Assembly: GCA_031266115.1 (NCBI GenBank)
Contig: JAISBQ010000008.1
Location: forward strand, 1 to 11,322
From: Bifidobacteriaceae bacterium
Lineage (GTDB): Bacteria > Actinomycetota > Actinomycetes > Actinomycetales > WQXJ01
DNA: 11,322 nucleotides
Direction: 5' to 3'
Below, in pieces: positions 1 through 5,097 of this stretch (position 1 is the first letter of the stretch; the number at the start of each line of letters is the position of its first letter). The position numbers and the translations under genes were made by a program. The notes under the pieces are model-generated. The model saw only the letters and a list, made by a program, of their open reading frames with translations, was not told where the DNA came from and ran no database searches.

Positions 1-747
1 TACCCGAGGCACCTGGACTTCGCGGCGTTCCGAGAGATCGCCGACGAGGTGGGCGCGGCACTGTGGGTCGATATGGCGCACTTCGCCGGACTGGTCGCGG
101 CAGGGCTGCACCCCAACCCCGTGCCGATCGCCGACGTCACCTCCACCACCGTCCACAAGACTCTCGGCGGGCCACGATCTGGCCTCATCCTCGCCCGGGA
201 CGCCGAACGCCACGGTCGTGCCCTGAACACCGCCGTGTTCCCCGGCCAACAGGGCGGTCCACTCATGCACGTCATCGCCGCCAAGGCCGTTGCGCTGCGC
301 ATCGCCGCGACCGAGGAGTTCCGCGGACGCCAAGCTCGGACCCTCGCTGGCGCTCGTCTCCTCGCCGAACGGTTGAACGCCCCAGACGTCGCACGCGCCG
401 GGGTCAGCGTGCTGACCGGCGGGACCGATGTGCACCTCGTGTTGGTAGACCTGAGGGACTCGACCCTCGACGGCAGACAGGCCCAGGACCTGCTCGAAGA
501 GGTCGGCATCACCGTGAACCGCAACGCCGTGCCGAACGATCCACGCCCCCCCCGCGTGACATCCGGACTGCGGATCGGCACCCCAGCGCTCGCCACACGG
601 GGATTCGGGGAGACCGAGTTCGCTGAGGTAGCAGACGTGATCGCAGCCGCCCTGCGCGATGGGTCGGCCGCCGATGTCGTCGGACTGCAAGCGCGCACCC
701 GGCGCCTCGCGGACGCCTTTCCTCTCTATCCGGGGCTCGTCCAGTGA
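1..747 (+). CDS. glyA: Serine hydroxymethyltransferase, C-terminal part (5' end outside window)
   Basis: Cytosolic PLP enzyme that converts serine and tetrahydrofolate to glycine and 5,10-methylene-THF, the main entry to one-carbon metabolism. The open frame runs from base 1 (Tyr-Pro-Arg) to the TGA at 745-747, so about 248 of the family's roughly 420-430 residues are present. The WVDMAHFAGLVAAG stretch carries the Asp that contacts the PLP ring nitrogen. TTVHKTLGGPRSG holds the Schiff-base lysine, and FPGQQGGPLMHVIAAKA and SGLRIGTPALATRGF are further family signatures; the Arg of the last one binds the substrate carboxylate. Nothing looks broken. A GTG at 49 is internal, since homology to the family extends upstream of it. 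folD follows after 115 bases and uses the methylene-THF made here, which supports shared function. Identification is by recalled family motifs and is very secure. Confidence 0.97.
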   Translation, partial: YPRHLDFAAFREIADEVGAALWVDMAHFAGLVAAGLHPNPVPIADVTSTTVHKTLGGPRSGLILARDAERHGRALNTAVFPGQQGGPLMHVIAAKAVALRIAATEEFRGRQARTLAGARLLAERLNAPDVARAGVSVLTGGTDVHLVLVDLRDSTLDGRQAQDLLEEVGITVNRNAVPNDPRPPRVTSGLRIGTPALATRGFGETEFAEVADVIAAALRDGSAADVVGLQARTRRLADAFPLYPGLVQ

Positions 748-862
748 CTGGCGTTGGGGATGCGAACAGTCGCCGCGGGGTCGGCGGTCGGATCGGTGCA
801 GCGAAGGTCGGCGCCGTGGGGGTGCCGGGGCGGTATCGGCGTGAGCGAAGCGCCATGCTCGC

Positions 863-1771
863 ATGGTCGGGGGCGGCCTGGTGACCGCGCAGATACTCGA
901 CGGACGGGCCGCCGCCGCTGAGATCAAACGCGACCTCGCTCGGCGCGTCGCCGCCCTGCGGGTCGAGGGAATCCAACCGGGCCTCGGGACCGTACTCGTC
1001 GGCGACGATCCTGGCTCTCGCGCCTATGTTGCTGGCAAACACCGCGACTGCGACGAGGTGGGCATCGCGTCGCTGCGTGAGGACCTGCCAGCTGAGGCGT
1101 CGCAGGAGGAGGTGGAGGCCGCCATCGTCCGCTTGAACTGCGATCCGCGGTGCACGGGGTACATCGTGCAACTTCCCCTGCCGGGGCATCTGGATGCGGG
1201 GCGAGCGCTGGACGCCATCGACCCCACCAAGGACGCGGACGGGCTCCATCCCTACAACCTCGGGATGCTCGTGCTGCGCATGGCCGAGCCGCTGGTCACG
1301 CCAGTCCCATGCACACCGCGGGGGATTGTGGAGTTGATCACGCGAGCGGGGATCGACCTGGCCGGACTCACCATGGTGGTGATCGGCCGGGGAGTGACGG
1401 TGGGCCGGTCGATCGGACTGTTGGCGACCAGGCGCGACATCAACGCCACCGTGACGCTCACTCACACCGGGACCCGCGACCTGCGGAGCCTGACGCGCGC
1501 CGCCGATGTGGTGGTCGCCGCTGCTGGAGTACCGCAGATGGTGCGCGCCGCCGACATCAAGCCGGGGGCCGTGGTGCTCGATGTCGGGATCACCCGGGTG
1601 GCGGACCCCGAAGGCTCGGGCTCCGGGCGCACACGCTTAATCGGCGACGTAGACCCGCAGGTAGCGGAGGTGGCCGGATGGCTTTCTCCCAATCCTGGTG
1701 GTGTGGGGCCGATGACTCGCGCAATGCTCCTGACCAATGTGGTCGAGGCGGCTGAACGTACGGCCAGGTGA
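863..1771 (+). CDS. folD: Bifunctional methylene-THF dehydrogenase / methenyl-THF cyclohydrolase FolD
   Basis: Oxidises 5,10-methylene-THF with NADP+ and hydrolyses the product to 10-formyl-THF for purine and fMet-tRNA synthesis, in the cytosol. The 302 residues match the usual family length of about 280-300. Visible landmarks are YVAGKHRDCDEVGI with catalytic Tyr55 and Lys59, VQLPLPGH (Gln103), PTKDADGLHP (Asp126), the Rossmann segment VVIGRGVTVGRSIGLL (about 172-187), DVGITRV, GDVDPQV and SPNPGGVGPMT near the C-terminus. The usual GRS of the nucleotide-binding loop reads GRG here, a mild deviation. The ATG at 863 has little Shine-Dalgarno. The in-frame GTG at 881 is preceded by GGGGG at 869-873 and gives a more typical N-terminus (TAQILDGRAAA), so 881 may be the real start. 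It follows glyA and ends in GTGA, overlapping an alternative upstream start for mutY. Confidence 0.96.
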   Translation: MVGGGLVTAQILDGRAAAAEIKRDLARRVAALRVEGIQPGLGTVLVGDDPGSRAYVAGKHRDCDEVGIASLREDLPAEASQEEVEAAIVRLNCDPRCTGYIVQLPLPGHLDAGRALDAIDPTKDADGLHPYNLGMLVLRMAEPLVTPVPCTPRGIVELITRAGIDLAGLTMVVIGRGVTVGRSIGLLATRRDINATVTLTHTGTRDLRSLTRAADVVVAAAGVPQMVRAADIKPGAVVLDVGITRVADPEGSGSGRTRLIGDVDPQVAEVAGWLSPNPGGVGPMTRAMLLTNVVEAAERTAR

Positions 1772-1832
1772 GGGCAGGTCGGTGTGGGTTGTCGGGCGGT
1801 CGGGCGGCTCGGGGCGAGCGTGGTGGGGTGGG

Positions 1833-1913
1833 CGTGCCGGGCGCGGGGGAGACTCCCCACCCGCGACCGCGTCAGCGGGGAGACCCAAGTGGACGTGCCG
1901 GGTGCGGGGAGAC
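1833..1913. repeat. Short direct repeat and dyad in the folD-mutY gap
   Basis: The folD-mutY gap contains an imperfect direct repeat: CGTGCCGGGCGCGGGGGAGAC at 1833-1853 and CGTGCCGGGTGCGGGGAGAC at 1894-1913 (period about 61 bases), with a shorter related GCGGGGAGACC at 1875-1884. The first copy runs into the dyad GGGGAG-A-CTCCCC at 1846-1858. The second copy supplies the Shine-Dalgarno for mutY. It could be an operator, a translational element or chance in GC-rich sequence; I see no proof of function. Confidence 0.4.
1906..1911 (+). promoter_or_regulatory. Shine-Dalgarno choosing the GTG start of mutY
   Basis: GGGGAG lies nine bases before the GTG at 1921. It decides for that start over the GTG at 1768, which would add 51 residues of low-complexity Gly/Arg/Pro sequence unlike any MutY N-terminus. 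Confidence 0.55.
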
Positions 1914-1920
1914 CAGCGTG

Positions 1921-2796
1921 GTGCCTGATCTGGTAGAACCCGTGGTCGCGTGGTTCGCTCGCGAGGGGCGTCCGCTACCGTGGCGCGACCCCGCGTGTAC
2001 CCCGTGGGCGATCCTCGTCAGCGAGGTCATGCTCCAACAAACGCCGGTTGCTCGCGTCATCGGGCCCTGGACCGAGTGGGTTCGGCGGTGGCCCACCCCT
2101 GGCGCTCTCGCTGCTGCCCCCGCCGCCGATGTGCTGCGCGCCTGGGGGAGGCTCGGCTACCCGCGACGGGCGCTGCGATTGCGGGAGGCGGGGGCCGGCA
2201 TCGTCGGTAGCTTTGACGGACGCGTGCCTGATCAGGAGGAAAATCTGCGATCTTTGCCCGGGATTGGCTCGTACACGGCGGCGGCGGTCGCGGCGTTCGC
2301 GTACGGGCAGCGTACGGTGGTGCTGGATACGAACGTGCGGCGCGTCCTGGCGCGGGCGGTTGGTGGCGACGCGTTGGCGGCGCCCAGTCCCACCGCTGGT
2401 GAGCGTGCGCGCGCGGAATCGCTCCTACCCGCTGTGGCGCCAGACTCGGTGAGGTGGAATGTGGCGGTGATGGAGTTGGGTGCGCTGGTGTGCAGGGCTC
2501 GTTCGCCGCGCTGCGACGGCTGCCCGCTGGCTGGGTGGTGCGCATGGCAGGCTGCCGGACGGCCAGCGGATTCGTATGCGCCGCGCCGTCGATCGCAGGC
2601 GTGGGAGGGGACAGATCGCCAGGTCAGAGGCCAGATCATGGCCGCGCTGCGGTCCGCCGATGACGGTGCGATCCCCCGGGCGGACGCCCTCGCCATCGCG
2701 CCGGGGCGCCTGGATCAGGCGCTGTGTGCGCTGGAGAGCCTGATGGCCGACGGTCTGGCCGTCGAATCCGACGGAACGGTGCACCTGCCGCGCTGA
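1921..2796 (+). CDS. mutY: A/G-specific adenine glycosylase MutY
   Basis: Base-excision repair enzyme that removes adenine mispaired with 8-oxoguanine or guanine. From the GTG at 1921 it has 291 residues. Order of landmarks: WFAREGRPLPWRD at the N-terminus; SEVMLQQTPVARV with catalytic Glu35, where MLQQT distinguishes MutY from endonuclease III; RWPTPGALA; WGRLGYPRRALRL; the helix-hairpin-helix LPGIGSYTAAAVAAFAYG (about 112-129); VLDTNVRRVLAR with catalytic Asp136; and the [4Fe-4S] loop Cys191-x6-Cys198-x2-Cys201-x5-Cys207. The C-terminal part is shorter than in Escherichia coli, and a full NUDIX-like 8-oxoG recognition domain is not evident; short actinobacterial MutY proteins of about 290-300 residues are common. 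The adjacent GTG at 1918 is an equally possible start. A frame open upstream to 1768 overlaps the folD stop, so coupling to folD cannot be excluded. Its link to the one-carbon genes is probably only positional. Confidence 0.93.
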   Translation: MPDLVEPVVAWFAREGRPLPWRDPACTPWAILVSEVMLQQTPVARVIGPWTEWVRRWPTPGALAAAPAADVLRAWGRLGYPRRALRLREAGAGIVGSFDGRVPDQEENLRSLPGIGSYTAAAVAAFAYGQRTVVLDTNVRRVLARAVGGDALAAPSPTAGERARAESLLPAVAPDSVRWNVAVMELGALVCRARSPRCDGCPLAGWCAWQAAGRPADSYAPRRRSQAWEGTDRQVRGQIMAALRSADDGAIPRADALAIAPGRLDQALCALESLMADGLAVESDGTVHLPR

Positions 2797-2860
2797 GCGC
2801 ACGGCTAGGCCCGGACGCTGTCCCAGGCCGCGCCCCCGCCCCGCTGCCGGGTCGGTGCGG

Positions 2861-2902
2861 TGCCGCTGCCGCTGCCGGTGCCGGTGCCGGCACCGGTGCC
2901 GC
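2861..2902. repeat. Hexanucleotide tandem array (TGCCGS-type, 7 units)
   Basis: Seven consecutive 6-base units between mutY and the REP-like block: TGCCGC, TGCCGC, TGCCGG, TGCCGG, TGCCGG, CACCGG, TGCCGC. The fifth and sixth units create a perfect 12-base palindrome, GGTGCCGGCACC. It is noncoding and likely prone to slippage. Confidence 0.7.
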
Positions 2903-3042
2903 CGAGTTTCACGTTCTGGGGCTGAAACCGCCCGTGGGAGCCCCCAAACCTGAAACTCGACGGTGGGGAGGCTTGCATCCGGTGTCGAGTTTCAGGTTTG
3001 GGGGCCGAAATCGCCTCCGGGAGCCCGCAAAGGTGAAACTCG
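2903..3042. repeat. Two REP-like 57-bp palindromic units
   Basis: Two direct copies of a 57-base unit, 2903-2959 and 2986-3042, separated by 26 bases (period 83), with 46 of 57 bases identical by my alignment. Each unit begins with CGAGTTTCA and ends with its complement TGAAACTCG, so each can fold into an imperfect hairpin. The right arm of unit 1 and left arm of unit 2 form a perfect 21-base inverted repeat (2940-2960 and 2985-3005) with a 24-base loop. The motif thus occurs four times in alternating orientation. This is the architecture of REP/BIME-type extragenic palindromes. There is no T-tract, so a classical intrinsic terminator is not supported, though the stem may still end or stabilise transcripts after mutY. 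Confidence 0.8.
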
Positions 3043-3090
3043 GCGAAGGGGCCGGCCCGAGCGTGGGCCGGGCGCTCCCGTTGGTCCAGG

Positions 3091-3221
3091 GCCGCTAGCC
3101 GGGACCGAGAGCCCTGACGCCGACCGTCGCGGGTGCGCGTGCCAGCCGCGCGTCCGTCCGTCGGTCCTCGGGTGGCCGCTGGCCGGGACCAGCGGCCGGG
3201 ACGCCGAGCGCCGCGGGTGCG
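3091..3221. repeat. 47-bp direct repeat pair upstream of the hydrogenase operon
   Basis: Bases 3091-3137 and 3175-3221 align without gaps at about 38 of 47 positions, with a period of 84. The conserved blocks are GCCGCTRGCCGGGACC at the start and ACGCCGASCGYCGCGGGTGC at the end, with a variable middle. The second copy also contains a perfect 7-base stem (CCGCTGG-CCGGGA-CCAGCGG, 3176-3195) and ends seven bases before the candidate -10 box at 3228. The position suits an operator or activator site, but a simple duplication fits as well. Confidence 0.55.
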
Positions 3222-3227
3222 CCGACC

Positions 3228-3233
3228 TACACT
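3228..3233 (+). promoter_or_regulatory. Candidate -10 box of the hydrogenase operon
   Basis: TACACT fits the actinobacterial TANNNT -10 pattern in an otherwise very GC-rich stretch and lies 33 bases before the ATG at 3266, implying a short leader. No good -35 (TTGACA-like) is found at the expected distance, so transcription may depend on an activator or an alternative sigma factor. This is a pattern match only. Confidence 0.35.
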
Positions 3234-3252
3234 GGCCCGAATTCCGCCCGTG

Positions 3253-3259
3253 AAGGAGG
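3253..3259 (+). promoter_or_regulatory. Strong Shine-Dalgarno fixing the start of the DUF1641-like gene
   Basis: AAGGAGG is a perfect anti-16S match six bases before the ATG at 3266. It selects this ATG over the TTG at 3260 and shows that the long Ala/Gly/Ser/Pro leader is really translated. Confidence 0.85.
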
Positions 3260-3265
3260 TTGGCC

Positions 3266-4033
3266 ATGGCAGCCCAGGCCGGCGCCGCACGGTCGGCGCG
3301 GGGTGCCGCGGGCTCCGCAAGTCCCGCGGGCTCCGCAAGCCCAGTAGGTCCAGCAGGTGCCGCGAGCCCTGCCGGTGCCGCGCGGTCGGCGGAGGGTTCC
3401 GCAGGTTCCGCAGGTGCTCCAGGCTCCGCGACCCCCGCGACCCCCGCGACCGCCGCGGGCTCCGCGACCGCCGCTGGAGACCAAGCCCTGGCCGACAGGT
3501 TGAACGACCCCGGCACTGTCGCTGCACTGCACACACTGCTGGACAACCTTGACACGCTCGGCGGGCTTCTGGAGGTTGCTTCGAGTTTCCTGGTCCGCAG
3601 CCCCGAGGTGATGGACAACGTCCGGGGCACCTACCGTCTGGTGGCCGGCAAGGTCCGGGAGGACGGCGCCATCGTGCGGGTGGTGCCGCAGGCGGCGAAG
3701 GTTGGGCGCCAATCGCTGGCCTTGACGGCACGTCTAGCCGACGATGACGCAATCGCCAAACTCGCCGCGTCCCGCATCATGGATGCCGGCTTCCTGGACA
3801 TGCTGTTCGCGTTTCTTGACGCCGCGCGGGCGGTCCAGGTTCAGGTAGCGACGGAACCGCCGCATCGGCGGCGGTCGATCCTCCGGTTGCCGATGATGAT
3901 GCGGGACCGCGATTTCAACCGCGGGATCGACTTCGTGTTGAGGTTGGTGACGGCGTTGGGGCAAGCGCTGAGACCGGCGGGGTCGCCCAAGAGCGCGGGC
4001 GATGACTCTGGCCAGAAGGGAGCGGACAGATGA
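3266..4033 (+). CDS. DUF1641-like helical protein with low-complexity leader, hydrogenase-associated
   Basis: 255 residues. Residues 1-72 are almost only Ala, Gly, Ser, Pro and Thr with a few Arg, and have no aromatic or cysteine: a flexible leader, not a signal peptide. Residues 73-235 look largely alpha-helical and amphipathic. The segment LADRLNDPGTVAALHTLLDN (76-95), followed by a Leu-rich helix and FLVRSPEVMDNVRG (108-121), resembles my memory of DUF1641 proteins, which often lie next to oxidoreductase genes such as formate dehydrogenases. A basic patch (HRRRSILR) follows at 200-207, and the C-terminus is polar. No transmembrane segment or metal-binding motif is visible. Its TGA overlaps the small-subunit ATG (ATGA), implying translational coupling and matched amounts. 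In Mycobacterium smegmatis the gene just before the group 2a small subunit is the scaffold hucM, so a scaffold or quinone-access role is my inference. The DUF1641 assignment itself is from memory and moderately sure. Confidence 0.8.
   Translation: MAAQAGAARSARGAAGSASPAGSASPVGPAGAASPAGAARSAEGSAGSAGAPGSATPATPATAAGSATAAGDQALADRLNDPGTVAALHTLLDNLDTLGGLLEVASSFLVRSPEVMDNVRGTYRLVAGKVREDGAIVRVVPQAAKVGRQSLALTARLADDDAIAKLAASRIMDAGFLDMLFAFLDAARAVQVQVATEPPHRRRSILRLPMMMRDRDFNRGIDFVLRLVTALGQALRPAGSPKSAGDDSGQKGADR
3306..3475 (+). repeat. In-frame short tandem repeats coding the Ala/Gly/Ser/Pro leader
   Basis: Tandem repeats inside the coding sequence: CCGCGGGCTCCGCAAG at 3306-3321 and 3324-3339 (period 18, coding Gly-Ala-Ser-Pro-type hexapeptides), GGTTCCGCA at 3395-3403 and 3404-3412 (period 9), and a CGCGACCCC run near 3427-3450 (period 9). 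All periods are multiples of three, so length changes would keep the frame. Confidence 0.7.
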
Positions 4034-5001
4034 CAACTGTCCTGTGGTTGCAAGGCGGAGCGTGTTCCGGGAACACGATGTCGTTCCTCAATGCCAACAA
4101 GCCGACGGTGGTCGATCTGATCACCGACTTTGGGTTGGACGTGCTCTGGCACCCATCGCTGTCCGTGGAGATGGGGAAGGATACGCAGCAGATCCTCGCC
4201 GATTGTGCTTCCGGTGCGCGGCCACTCGACGTGTTCGTGTTCGAGGGCAGCGTGATCCAGGGCCCCGATGGGAGCGGACGGTTCGACATGTTTGCCGAGC
4301 GTCCCATGAAGGACTGGGTGACGGATCTGACGTCGGTCGCGTCGATTGTTGTCGCGATCGGATCGTGCGCCACGTGGGGAGGACTGGTCGCCGCGGAGCC
4401 CAATCCGACGGACTCGACCGGTCTCCAGTACCACCGAGGCACGCCAGGGGGCTACCTCGGGTCCGACTGGCGGTCCGCGAGCGGCCTGCCTGTCATCAAC
4501 ATCCCCGGCTGTCCCGCACACCCGGATTGGATCACCCAGATCCTCGTGGCACTGGGTACCGGCCGGGTGAAGGACATCACGCTGGACGAGTTGGGCCGCC
4601 CGCGGACGTTCTTCACGTCCTTCACGCACAGCGGCTGTTCGCGTAACTCCTTCTACGAGTACAAGCAGGACACCGAGTTCTTCGGCGAGGGCACTCGGAC
4701 GGGCTGCATGTTCTACGAGTTGGGATGCAAGGGGCCGCTTGCCCACTCCTCATGCAACCGAATCCTGTGGAACAGGCAGTCGTCCAAGACCCGCGCCGGG
4801 ATGCCGTGCCTCGGATGCACCGAACCGGCATTCCCGTTCGACGATCTCGCCCCGGGCACGGTGTTCACAACCCAGATGATCGCCGGGGCCGTGCCGCGCG
4901 ACATGCCGCCCGACCAGGACCATCTCACGTACCTCGCCATGGCCGGCGCCGCGAAGGTCGCTGCCCCTCAGTGGGCCAAGGACGACATGTTTGTCGTGTG
5001 A
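4030..5001 (+). CDS. hupS: [NiFe]-hydrogenase small subunit, group 2a (HupS/HucS type)
   Basis: Electron-transfer subunit of an uptake hydrogenase; it passes electrons from the NiFe site through three Fe-S clusters. 323 residues with no Tat leader, so it is cytoplasmic or on the inner face of the membrane. The start VLWLQGGACSGNTMSFLNA and FEGSV, GSCATWGG, NIPGCPAHPDWITQILVA, SSCNRILWN and MPCLGCTEPAFPF match remembered cyanobacterial HupS almost word for word. Likely proximal ligands are Cys12, Cys113 and Cys161; where most hydrogenases have the second Cys of a CxxC there is Asn15. Likely distal ligands are His200, Cys203, Cys226 and Cys233 (spacing x6, as in group 2). Likely medial ligands are Cys242, Cys260 and Cys263. 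The ATG overlaps the stop of the DUF1641-like gene by four bases. The large subunit follows after 96 bases. M. smegmatis Huc, a high-affinity H2 oxidiser, is in the same group. Affinity for H2 cannot be read from the sequence. Confidence 0.95.
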   Translation: MTTVLWLQGGACSGNTMSFLNANKPTVVDLITDFGLDVLWHPSLSVEMGKDTQQILADCASGARPLDVFVFEGSVIQGPDGSGRFDMFAERPMKDWVTDLTSVASIVVAIGSCATWGGLVAAEPNPTDSTGLQYHRGTPGGYLGSDWRSASGLPVINIPGCPAHPDWITQILVALGTGRVKDITLDELGRPRTFFTSFTHSGCSRNSFYEYKQDTEFFGEGTRTGCMFYELGCKGPLAHSSCNRILWNRQSSKTRAGMPCLGCTEPAFPFDDLAPGTVFTTQMIAGAVPRDMPPDQDHLTYLAMAGAAKVAAPQWAKDDMFVV

Positions 5002-5083
5002 AGGCCGGGGTACCGGGACTGGGCAGCTGGCTGGGGTGCGAGGTGAGGGCCGGCATCGTCCACACAATGGGCAACGCAGGCAG

Positions 5084-5091
5084 AAAGGGGG
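5084..5091 (+). promoter_or_regulatory. Shine-Dalgarno of the hydrogenase large subunit
   Basis: AAAGGGGG lies six bases before the ATG at 5098. The 96-base gap between the subunit genes shows no other structure that I can support, so this is a separately initiated gene within the same transcript. Confidence 0.6.
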
Positions 5092-5097
5092 CAGTCC

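Noticed and set aside
2903..3042. CRISPR array
   Set aside because: Only two units in direct orientation with diverged sequence and strong internal palindromes; no series of equal spacers and no cas genes.
3227..3712. Gly-Arg-rich, collagen-like - strand frame
   Set aside because: Its Gly periodicity is only the complement of the + strand Ala/Gly/Ser/Pro codon repeats; no ribosome site or family motif.
2805..3752. Long - strand open frame (315 codons) across the repeat block and the DUF1641-like leader
   Set aside because: It is Arg/Pro-rich, reads through palindromic repeats, and lies antisense to a gene with a perfect Shine-Dalgarno. It is a typical shadow in GC-rich DNA.
4030..4110. Tat signal peptide on the small subunit
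   Set aside because: The protein starts directly with the first beta strand (VLWLQGG) and has no RRxFxK motif or hydrophobic leader; group 2a enzymes are cytoplasmic.
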